Below, piece by piece: positions 8,106 to 14,163 of a stretch of 64,000 nucleotides of DNA. The translations under genes were made by a program, and so were the position numbers. This DNA is from a virus, in IMG/VR virus record IMGVR_UViG_3300027861_000011, positions 62,001-126,000 of that record. One strand, given 5' to 3'. Within the stretch, counting starts at the first letter, position 1; every line of letters starts with the position of its first letter. Below the pieces are notes generated by a model that searched no databases, was not told the DNA's origin, and was given only the letters and a program-made list of their open reading frames with translations.

Positions 8106-8755
8106 TTAGCGAAATTTTGTACACACACTCCACCTACAACTGATACAGAAATGAATCTAATATTATTATTTAAAAGATTTTTTCTGTGACCTCTATTTTG
8201 TATACCAGCATCAACTAAGAGTGATAATATAAGTGGTATTGGGTCATCCTTTGTGAATGTTCCAACAGAAACTAAATTTTCAGATACATTTAGATTAAAT
8301 AATTTAAATCTATCACTAGCTCGATTACCATTATAATCATAGTGACTAATCTTATTAGTATTATATAAGTATTCTGCATGCCCTTTAGTTATTGTATACA
8401 TGTCATAGTTAAACGCTAAAGTATCTAATGGTGTTATACTGTTTAATATAATTATTAATTCTTTAGCGGCTTTAATTCGTTCTAATATTACATCTTTACC
8501 ACTTATAGTTTTTGAATTACTTGTTTTATTAGACTTAGTAACACTTCCAGATGTTGATTTAATTTTCATTTTACCAGAATTAATACGTTCAATAAAATTA
8601 TTATTAAATTTAATATATACCTCAACATGAGGTATGAATGACTTAGGATTAGACCGTAACTCATTTATTTCAGTAACCATACTTATTTCTAAGTTAGTTT
8701 GTGTGAAAGCTAAGGCTGATATAAACACTAATAAAATTACTGTTAAATTCTTCAT
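8102..8755 (-). CDS. secreted CAP-domain (SCP/PR-1-like) protein
   Basis: A 217-residue protein starting at the ATG at 8755. The frame is open further upstream to a TTG, but that would lie inside the promoter. It opens with a clear signal peptide, MKNLTVILLVFISALAFTQ, so export is expected. The CAP-fold landmarks are visible: ITKGHAEYLY, SHYDYNGNRASDRF, VSENLV, and GHRKNLLNN near the end, supplying the usual His and Glu residues of the CAP cavity. It is antisense to the late genes, shares its stop codon region (CTAA) with the gene at 6993, and has its own host-type promoter. This suggests expression in the host outside the late programme. Role unknown; cell-surface modification or host interaction is an inference. 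Confidence 0.75.
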   Translation of the reverse strand: MKNLTVILLVFISALAFTQTNLEISMVTEINELRSNPKSFIPHVEVYIKFNNNFIERINSGKMKIKSTSGSVTKSNKTSNSKTISGKDVILERIKAAKELIIILNSITPLDTLAFNYDMYTITKGHAEYLYNTNKISHYDYNGNRASDRFKLFNLNVSENLVSVGTFTKDDPIPLILSLLVDAGIQNRGHRKNLLNNNIRFISVSVVGGVCVQNFAN

Positions 8756-8773
8756 AAATTTATAATTATAGTA

Positions 8774-8805
8774 CAAATGTACAAAAAAGTTTTCATTATA
8801 CCAAA
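8774..8805 (-). promoter_or_regulatory. Bacteroidota-type promoter of the CAP gene
   Basis: On the minus strand, TTTG (from 8805) is followed after 20 bases by TACATTTG (8781-8774). This matches the TTTG / TAnnTTTG pattern of Bacteroidota primary sigma factor promoters. The ATG is about 19 bases further on. Confidence 0.7.
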
Positions 8806-8811
8806 CATTTA

Positions 8812-10422
8812 TTACATTATTTTTTCATAAGTTATAGTACCACAATCATAAATTCTATAAATTTGTCGTTTAAGCATTATTTCATGTTCCGTTAATTTAG
8901 AGTCATAGCCATCACTAATTAGTATATCTTTTCTATATTTAAATCTATGTTCTCTCTTATTGTCAATTATGTAAAAATAATTAGGTTTTGAATTATTCAT
9001 ATACTTGAAATCTAATTTATCATATAAATTACCAGTGGACCATCTTCTGTCAGCGTAACTTATTATTCTAGTTGGGGTATATGTTTTAATAAAATATTTA
9101 AGTAATTTACTAGCACCACCTGTAACAGTTGTATTTAATTTATTACAGAACCTAATTAATTCATAATTATTATCTTTATGGTTCAACCCTAATACCTTCC
9201 TTAAATTACTAAAAGTCATTATGCTAACTAATTCATCATCGTAATATAGACCTATATTATATTTACTACCAACAGCACCTTGTATATGATTTTCATTAAG
9301 GAATATAGTTTTATCTTTTGTTTTAACTTCTTTTATCTCACATTTTCTACCATATATCCTTTCATCAGTTAACCCAAGTAAATTTTTAAGTCTTGATTTA
9401 ACTATATCTTGTTTATATAACCATTCATCTTCAAATATATGAATTAATTTAACATTAATATTATTACATAGTTCTGTTTTATTTAAATGATAACCATTAT
9501 CAACATACTTTTCAGAATGCCAATAAAGACCGTTAAACTCAATAGCTATATTTTTATCTGGAATATAAATATCTAACTCAAGAGGTGTGATAATATCTCT
9601 GGTATTACTTATTAAGTTTATACCAAGAGAGCTTATAAAATCAAAAACTTCAAGCTCACTTATAGATACCCCACTTTTTTTGGGGTGACATATCGTACAA
9701 GGGTTAGTTGTTATTTGGTATCTATGATATAGTACATTTCTGTTAATACTGTAATTATTATTACATAAACCACATTTTATTATAATATCATCTTTTATTA
9801 TATCTATTATATCTAACTCTTTATATTTTATAATAAAATCATTTTTTTTCTTATCATAACCTTTAACTCTATTCTTATTTATTAGTAATGGACTTGATAC
9901 ACCATACTTAGTAATATTAGTTTTTCGTATCTTATCCTTGACTGATGGTAATTTACTTATATGATTAATACCATGTTTATCAATAGTTTTTTCTTTGATA
10001 TATTCAGTATCCTTAAATATATTATCAACACCATATTTATTCAATGTAGTTTTCTTTATTTTATCTTTTACATCATCTGAATGTGATGGTGATACCCCAC
10101 CATATTTTTTTATATTAGTTTCCTTTACTAAATTAATATGTTTATCACTTTTATTAGTACAAGATATCGAGCAATATGTACCATAACCTTCTCTAAGTGA
10201 TTTTTTAAAGTTTAATTTAGTACCACATTCACATTGTGGTATGGAATTAATATCGTTAATATAATGCCATATTTTAACTTTAAATTGTATCGTAGATAAC
10301 TCACCATTACAGTAGTTAATAATACTATTATATAAGTTAATGTTATTATTGATAAGCCATTTTTCTCTAGTTCTATGACCAGATTTATTATCATCTATAA
10401 AATATTTTATTAAATTATTCAT
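8812..10422 (-). CDS. homing endonuclease-like protein (Vsr/EDxHD-type nuclease with zinc fingers)
   Basis: A 536-residue protein. The N-terminal part has a zinc-finger-like cluster (CECGTKLNF ... YGTYCSISC). About residues 95-190 carry four repeats with KYGV, KYGG or KHGI cores, typical of DNA-reading modules in phage homing nucleases. A second Cys cluster (CGLC ... CTIC) comes next. The nuclease core follows at about residues 255-345: ISELEVFDFI, then LELDIYIPDKNIAIEFNGLY and WHSE, and HIFEDEW, the pattern of Vsr-like nucleases. The C-terminal 190 residues form a further domain often found joined to these proteins. It is antisense between two tail genes, as expected for an inserted selfish gene. 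No intron or split gene is seen next to it, so it looks free-standing. Confidence 0.75.
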   Translation of the reverse strand: MNNLIKYFIDDNKSGHRTREKWLINNNINLYNSIINYCNGELSTIQFKVKIWHYINDINSIPQCECGTKLNFKKSLREGYGTYCSISCTNKSDKHINLVKETNIKKYGGVSPSHSDDVKDKIKKTTLNKYGVDNIFKDTEYIKEKTIDKHGINHISKLPSVKDKIRKTNITKYGVSSPLLINKNRVKGYDKKKNDFIIKYKELDIIDIIKDDIIIKCGLCNNNYSINRNVLYHRYQITTNPCTICHPKKSGVSISELEVFDFISSLGINLISNTRDIITPLELDIYIPDKNIAIEFNGLYWHSEKYVDNGYHLNKTELCNNINVKLIHIFEDEWLYKQDIVKSRLKNLLGLTDERIYGRKCEIKEVKTKDKTIFLNENHIQGAVGSKYNIGLYYDDELVSIMTFSNLRKVLGLNHKDNNYELIRFCNKLNTTVTGGASKLLKYFIKTYTPTRIISYADRRWSTGNLYDKLDFKYMNNSKPNYFYIIDNKREHRFKYRKDILISDGYDSKLTEHEIMLKRQIYRIYDCGTITYEKIM

Positions 10423-10430
10423 TTTTTTAT

Positions 10431-10461
10431 AAAGTTAGATATTTATTATTAAAGTTAGATA
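10431..10461 (+). repeat. direct repeat AAAGTTAGATA, two copies
   Basis: The 11-mer occurs at 10431-10441 and 10451-10461, exactly 20 bases apart and overlapping both ends of the tube gene's late-like promoter. The spacing puts the copies on the same DNA face, so a binding site is possible. Confidence 0.4.
10440..10453 (+). promoter_or_regulatory. late-like promoter motif of the tail tube gene
   Basis: TATTTATTATTAAA, identical to the sheath gene motif, begins 78 bases before the ATG. The leader ends in repeated AACAA blocks just before the start codon, with no Shine-Dalgarno sequence. Confidence 0.6.
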
Positions 10462-10517
10462 CATTTATCTAGCAAATATAATGATAAATATTAACAAAAA
10501 CAACAAAAACAACAATT

Positions 10518-11006
10518 ATGGCTGATTTATTAATGAAAATGCCTGTTCCTTACGAACCAAAGAAGAAGAACAGATGGCTTTTAAGATTCCCAGCGGATTT
10601 AGGAATTCAAGAGTGGTGGTTAGCGTCTGCTTCAAGACCATCTATAACACAAAATGAGGTTGAGATACCTTTCCTTAACACATCTACATGGGTAATTGGT
10701 AGATTTACATGGGAATCTATTTCAGTAACATTTAGAGACCCTATTGGACCTTCTGCTGCACAAGCAATTATGGAGTGGGTTAGACTTCAATCAGAGTCAA
10801 TTACAGGAAGACAAGGTTATGCAGCTGGATATAAGAAAGATGTAGAGCTTGAAATGCTTGACCCAACTGGTGTTGTGATTGAGAAGTGGGTACTACAAGG
10901 TACAATGCTTACAAATGTTAACTTCGGTGATTTATCAATGGATGATGATGCGATAGCTGATATCACTGCTGATTTAAGATTCGATAGAGCAATATTACTA
11001 TTTTAG
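10518..11006 (+). CDS. tail tube protein (T4 gp19 type)
   Basis: A 162-residue protein, matching the size of T4 gp19 (163 residues). It forms the stacked hexameric rings of the inner tail tube. The family pattern is visible: KKNRWLLRFP near the start, ASRPSITQNEVEIPFLN with the conserved aromatic-polar loop, TWESISVTFRDPIGPSAAQ, and a final LSMDDDAIADITADLRFD strand followed by the hydrophobic C-terminus. It sits downstream of the sheath gene, from which it is separated by the OmpA-like gene and the antisense CAP/homing endonuclease insertion. The usual sheath-tube pair has thus been split. Strong late expression is expected from its own promoter and terminator. Confidence 0.93.
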   Translation: MADLLMKMPVPYEPKKKNRWLLRFPADLGIQEWWLASASRPSITQNEVEIPFLNTSTWVIGRFTWESISVTFRDPIGPSAAQAIMEWVRLQSESITGRQGYAAGYKKDVELEMLDPTGVVIEKWVLQGTMLTNVNFGDLSMDDDAIADITADLRFDRAILLF

Positions 11007-11057
11007 TAAATATTTAATTTTAAGACACTTATTAAAATATACGGACTTAGGACCGTT

Positions 11058-11071
11058 ATAGCTTCGGCTAT
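11058..11071 (+). other. UUCG tetraloop hairpin
   Basis: ATAGC and GCTAT pair around TTCG. This very stable tetraloop hairpin lies just before the terminator and may protect the tube transcript's 3' end. Confidence 0.45.
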
Positions 11072-11073
11072 TT

Positions 11074-11112
11074 AAAACACTCATACATATCGCTATCTAT
11101 GAGTGTTTTTTT
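11074..11112 (+). terminator. intrinsic terminator after the tail tube gene
   Basis: AAAACACTCATA (11074-11085) pairs with TATGAGTGTTTT (11098-11109), leaving a 12-base loop and a T-tract. Confidence 0.85.
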
Positions 11113-11152
11113 ATGCTTTAAATTTTAATTTTTTGTAAAACTTTACTTCATA

Positions 11153-11166
11153 TATTTATTTAGTAA
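11153..11166 (+). promoter_or_regulatory. late-like promoter motif
   Basis: TATTTATTTAGTAA begins 53 bases before the ATG at 11206, just after the tube terminator. Confidence 0.5.
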
Positions 11167-11205
11167 ATTAATAACATAAATAATTTTATAAAAAAACGTT
11201 TTAAA

Positions 11206-12372
11206 ATGAGTAATAAAAAACCAAGTGTATTTCCTACGCAAGACCAAATTTCTTATGCTAATGAAACTGGTGAATTAATTTCAAATCAGTTAGAGGAAGA
11301 AAATGTTGTACAGTCAACATCTGGAAGTGATGCTGAAGCAATGGCTGCCGCTGAAATGAAAAAAAGAACTGATGACCAATTAAGGATGAGAGAAGAGAAT
11401 CTTAAAAAGAATGAAGAGATTTCTAGACAGATAGATAATAAAAGAGAGAATCAGATGAGTGAGAAACAACCTTATAATTGGGATAAAGAATCTAAAGAGC
11501 TTCCAACAGAAGGTAATAATAATAATAATCATAATTACTATGGTGGTAATGGTAATGACGGTGGTAATAATAATAATACAGGTATGAATAGTGAACAACC
11601 AAAAAGTAATCATAATGTTTATATTGAACAATTAAGTAAACCTCAAATGAATCAACCATTTGACCTTATTCCTTTACCATCTGAAGGTAAAATGTATCCA
11701 GGAGTTAAAAAGAATATTAAAGTTGCATTTCTTACAACTGCTGATGAAAATATTCTTACATCTCCTAATCTAGTTGAGAGTGGTGAGTTTTTAGAAATAC
11801 TTATTAATAGAAAATTACTTGAACCAAATTTAAGATATAGAGATTTATTACCAGGTGATAGAGATGCTATTATGATTTGGCTTAGAGCAACTGGTTATGG
11901 TGAAATGTATCCAGTTACATTATATGATAATAAAAATGAAACATTCGATACTGAAGTTAATCTTTCAGAATTAAAAACTATTAATCTTAATGTTAATCCA
12001 GGTACTGATGGTTTGTTTGATTTTGAGTTACCATTATCTAAGAATAAGCTTAAACTTAAATTACTTACAGTTGGTGATGTAGAGGATTTACAAGAAATTG
12101 TTAAAGAAAATGAAGATAATCTAATTAATGAAGAACAAACACTTATACTTGAGAATCGAATTGTTTCGGTTAATGGTAATAAGGATAGAATATTTATTAA
12201 AGAATTTGCGGCTAATATGAGGGTTATTGACGCACAAAAATTAAGAGAATTTATGTCTAAAATAGAATGTGGCGTTGATATGACAATCGAGGTTAGGTCT
12301 CCTGGGGGTGAGACCATAAAAACGTTTCTTCCCCTTACAACAAAGTTTTTTTGGCCTAACTCAGAGTTATAA
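11206..12372 (+). CDS. tail assembly chaperone / T4_baseplate (gp26-like) protein, zero-frame product
   Basis: A 388-residue protein. The first 150 residues are charged and low in complexity, including an Asn-rich tract (about residues 104-124). The folded part begins at PFDLIPLPSEGKMYPG, the LPS-x-G-x-x-Y signature of the T4 baseplate hub assembly (gp26-type) family, and continues with AFLTTADENILTSPNL, RDLLPGDRDAIMIWLRAT and LKLLTVGDVEDLQ. It lies between the tube and tape measure genes, where tail assembly chaperones are usually encoded. Near its 3' end, codons TTT-TTT-T (12346-12352) form a T7 run after which another frame stays open to 12625. A longer fused product is therefore likely; see the next entries. 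Confidence 0.65.
   Translation: MSNKKPSVFPTQDQISYANETGELISNQLEEENVVQSTSGSDAEAMAAAEMKKRTDDQLRMREENLKKNEEISRQIDNKRENQMSEKQPYNWDKESKELPTEGNNNNNHNYYGGNGNDGGNNNNTGMNSEQPKSNHNVYIEQLSKPQMNQPFDLIPLPSEGKMYPGVKKNIKVAFLTTADENILTSPNLVESGEFLEILINRKLLEPNLRYRDLLPGDRDAIMIWLRATGYGEMYPVTLYDNKNETFDTEVNLSELKTINLNVNPGTDGLFDFELPLSKNKLKLKLLTVGDVEDLQEIVKENEDNLINEEQTLILENRIVSVNGNKDRIFIKEFAANMRVIDAQKLREFMSKIECGVDMTIEVRSPGGETIKTFLPLTTKFFWPNSEL
12346..12352 (+). promoter_or_regulatory. probable programmed frameshift site (T7 run)
   Basis: Seven T residues lie in phase as TTT TTT T in the zero frame, followed by GGC. Zero-frame reading gives FFWPNSEL and stops at 12370-12372. A +1 slip (or -2) gives FFGLTQSYKEKLLEEIYVC and continues in frame into the gene at 12419 without a stop. 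A -1 slip ends at once (TAA 12357-12359). tRNA-Phe could re-pair perfectly after either slip. A one-base error in the T run would also explain the break. Confidence 0.6.
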
Positions 12373-12625
12373 AGAAAAACTATTAGAAGAAATATATGTT
12401 TGCATTAAACATTTAGGTATGACTTATCAAGATGTTTTAGCAGCACCGACTTATGAGAGACGTTTCTTTCTTTTATCTTTTATTAATGAAGGGGAAAAGA
12501 AAAAACAGAAATACGAAGAAGAAAGAGATGCGGCTACTAATAGTAATGCTAAAGGGAGTAGAACCACAAGAGTGAGTGGTGACCAATTAAAATCAAAATT
12601 AAAGAGTGGAGAGATACCTGGCTAA
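12353..12625 (+). CDS. downstream (shifted-frame) part of the tail chaperone gene
   Basis: The shifted frame is open from the T run to TAA 12623-12625 and gives 90 residues: GLTQSYKEKLLEEIYVCIKH, LGMTYQDVLAAPTYERRFFL, then a charged tail ending KLKSGEIPG. The EEIY ... MTYQDVL ... PTYERRFF pattern resembles the short second part of tail assembly or baseplate chaperones in T4-like phages. Its coding character runs through the stretch before the first ATG (12419), so the biologically relevant start is probably the frameshift rather than that ATG. Translation from 12419 alone would give a 68-residue protein. The fused product would have about 472 residues. Confidence 0.6.
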   Translation, partial: GLTQSYKEKLLEEIYVCIKHLGMTYQDVLAAPTYERRFFLLSFINEGEKKKQKYEEERDAATNSNAKGSRTTRVSGDQLKSKLKSGEIPG

Positions 12626-12645
12626 TTATTTAGTTAGGTATTTTT
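12614..12645 (+). terminator. intrinsic terminator
   Basis: ATACCTGGCTAA (12614-12625) pairs with TTAGTTAGGTAT (12630-12641), including two G-T pairs, around TTAT, followed by a T5 tract. The left arm overlaps the preceding stop codon. Confidence 0.75.
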
Positions 12646-12657
12646 CGTTCTAGGAGA

Positions 12658-12671
12658 TATTTATATATAAA
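12658..12671 (+). promoter_or_regulatory. late-like promoter motif
   Basis: TATTTATATATAAA, identical to the motifs at 6971 and 16973, begins 25 bases before the ATG at 12683. Confidence 0.65.
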
Positions 12672-12682
12672 ACAATCTTAAT

Positions 12683-12838
12683 ATGAAGGTAGTAATCAAT
12701 GAATCGCAGTATAATAAACTATTTAATAAAACTAAAACTAAGTTAGTAATAGATGAATCTCAATATAATAGACTTTTTAATAAGACTAAAACTAAGTTAG
12801 TAATAACTGAAAGTCAGTTCAATACCCTTATGGTTGAG
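12683..12838 (+). repeat. tandem repeat coding the N-terminal motif (about 2.5 copies of a 63-base unit)
   Basis: The unit encodes K(V/L)VI(N/D/T)ESQ(Y/F)N followed by LFNKTKTK. Copies start near 12686, 12740 and 12803. The AATAARACTAAAACTAAGTT segment is conserved at base level between the first two junctions. Confidence 0.6.
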
Positions 12839-14143
12839 GCTGAGATATCAAAATCACTAAAAAATGTTAAAACAGGTGATTTATTACAAATAACTAAAGA
12901 AAATGGTAGCGTATATCATTTTAAGGTTGTTGAATCTGTTATGGGTGGTTCAATTTATATGGTTAGTACTGATAATGGAACTTTAAAAGGTTTCTATATT
13001 CTTATAAATGGTGCTACTAGTTTTCAAAATAAAGAATTAAGATATCAATTTAAAAAAATAGATGAAATAGAAGACGAATCTAAAATATATAAGGAATCCC
13101 CTAGTTGGAAATTTTCAACTATTAAAGCTATAACAAAATTTGAAGTGTTTAATTCAAATCAATCCCCTAAATTTAATGTTGATATTAAAACGGGTGAACC
13201 TAAAAAACCTAAAGAAGAGAAAGAAAAATTTAAAGGTAGTGAGTCTACACCAGAAAAAGAAGAGTTAATGAAGTATTTAATGAATATGACAGAGGGTAAG
13301 GATTACACTTTTAAGTTAAAAAATGGTAAAGAATTAGCTTTTAATGTTCAGACTGTTGAGCTTAAGAATATTGGTATGGAATTAATGAGTGCTGATGGTG
13401 ATTATAGTTTTGATGTTGGTAAAACTTTTAATCTAGAAGTTAAGAATGAAAATATTTTTTTTAAAAGTGATGGTGATTATGATATTCAATTAACAATGTA
13501 TTTAGGTGGTGAAGAAGAAGGTGCTGATGTAATTGATTCTAAGAGTAAAAAGGTAGAAATTAAAGGTATTTATGATATTGAAGAAAAGGGTGTTAATAAG
13601 GAAGAAGAAGAAGATGATACCTTTGATTATGAAGAATTAAAGGCTAGAATGGAAGATGACCAAGTATTAAAAGATATTATTCAAACAAGACCAAGTGCTG
13701 CATTAGAACTTATTCGTGTGTCTAGGAAATTGGGAGTTATACCAGCAAGTGATAGACTTGCTAAATGGGGGTTAGGCGTTAATAATGATACACTTAGTTA
13801 CAATGGTAAGAAATTCTTAGCTAATAAAAAATTAATAATAAAATTTATTGGTGATGGAAAGATAAAAGATACTAAAAATCAAGAAATATTAAATGATTTT
13901 AAAAATAAATTATTATCAAAAAATAGTGAGGTTGGTGTTAAGGTTGCACCATATAGACAGGGTGATAAACATACAACATTAAATGGTGGAATTGATAAAT
14001 TAGTATATAAATTAGAAGTTCAAAGTGAAGTGGAGGATAAAAAAGATACTTATATAGTTAATGTAAAGTTAACTAATAAAGATACTAAAGTACCATTTAT
14101 ATTAGCTTCTTATGAAATAAAAGTTGAGAATTATAACGCATAA
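12683..14143 (+). CDS. protein with three N-terminal ESQ(Y/F)N repeats, probably virion-associated, unknown function
   Basis: A 486-residue, Lys- and Glu-rich protein. Residues 1-52 are nearly three tandem copies of a 21-residue unit with cores VVINESQYNKLFNKTKTK, LVIDESQYNRLFNKTKTK and LVITESQFNTLM. The next part (about 55-180) looks like a small beta domain, followed by a charged linker (KKPKEEKEKFKGSE) and a second beta-rich region. Residues about 320-385 include RPSAALELIRVSRKLGV. No enzyme motif was recognised. Its position just before the tape measure and its late-like promoter suggest a virion or assembly role. The INEQQ start of the protein at 6993 resembles one repeat unit. Confidence 0.55.
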   Translation: MKVVINESQYNKLFNKTKTKLVIDESQYNRLFNKTKTKLVITESQFNTLMVEAEISKSLKNVKTGDLLQITKENGSVYHFKVVESVMGGSIYMVSTDNGTLKGFYILINGATSFQNKELRYQFKKIDEIEDESKIYKESPSWKFSTIKAITKFEVFNSNQSPKFNVDIKTGEPKKPKEEKEKFKGSESTPEKEELMKYLMNMTEGKDYTFKLKNGKELAFNVQTVELKNIGMELMSADGDYSFDVGKTFNLEVKNENIFFKSDGDYDIQLTMYLGGEEEGADVIDSKSKKVEIKGIYDIEEKGVNKEEEEDDTFDYEELKARMEDDQVLKDIIQTRPSAALELIRVSRKLGVIPASDRLAKWGLGVNNDTLSYNGKKFLANKKLIIKFIGDGKIKDTKNQEILNDFKNKLLSKNSEVGVKVAPYRQGDKHTTLNGGIDKLVYKLEVQSEVEDKKDTYIVNVKLTNKDTKVPFILASYEIKVENYNA

Positions 14144-14163
14144 AAAAAATTAAACTATAAGTA

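Noticed and set aside
8756-8776. TTG start extending the CAP protein by seven residues
   Set aside because: It lies inside the TAnnTTTG promoter element and would spoil the signal peptide; the ATG at 8755 gives a standard one.
11895-12317. Long antisense ORF (140 residues)
   Set aside because: It is a frame shadow of the chaperone-like gene; its sequence is low-complexity Leu/Ser and lacks a promoter or leader.
12357-12359. A -1 frameshift at the T7 run, as in most tail chaperones
   Set aside because: The -1 frame reads only two or three codons before TAA at 12357-12359, so it cannot reach the downstream coding segment.
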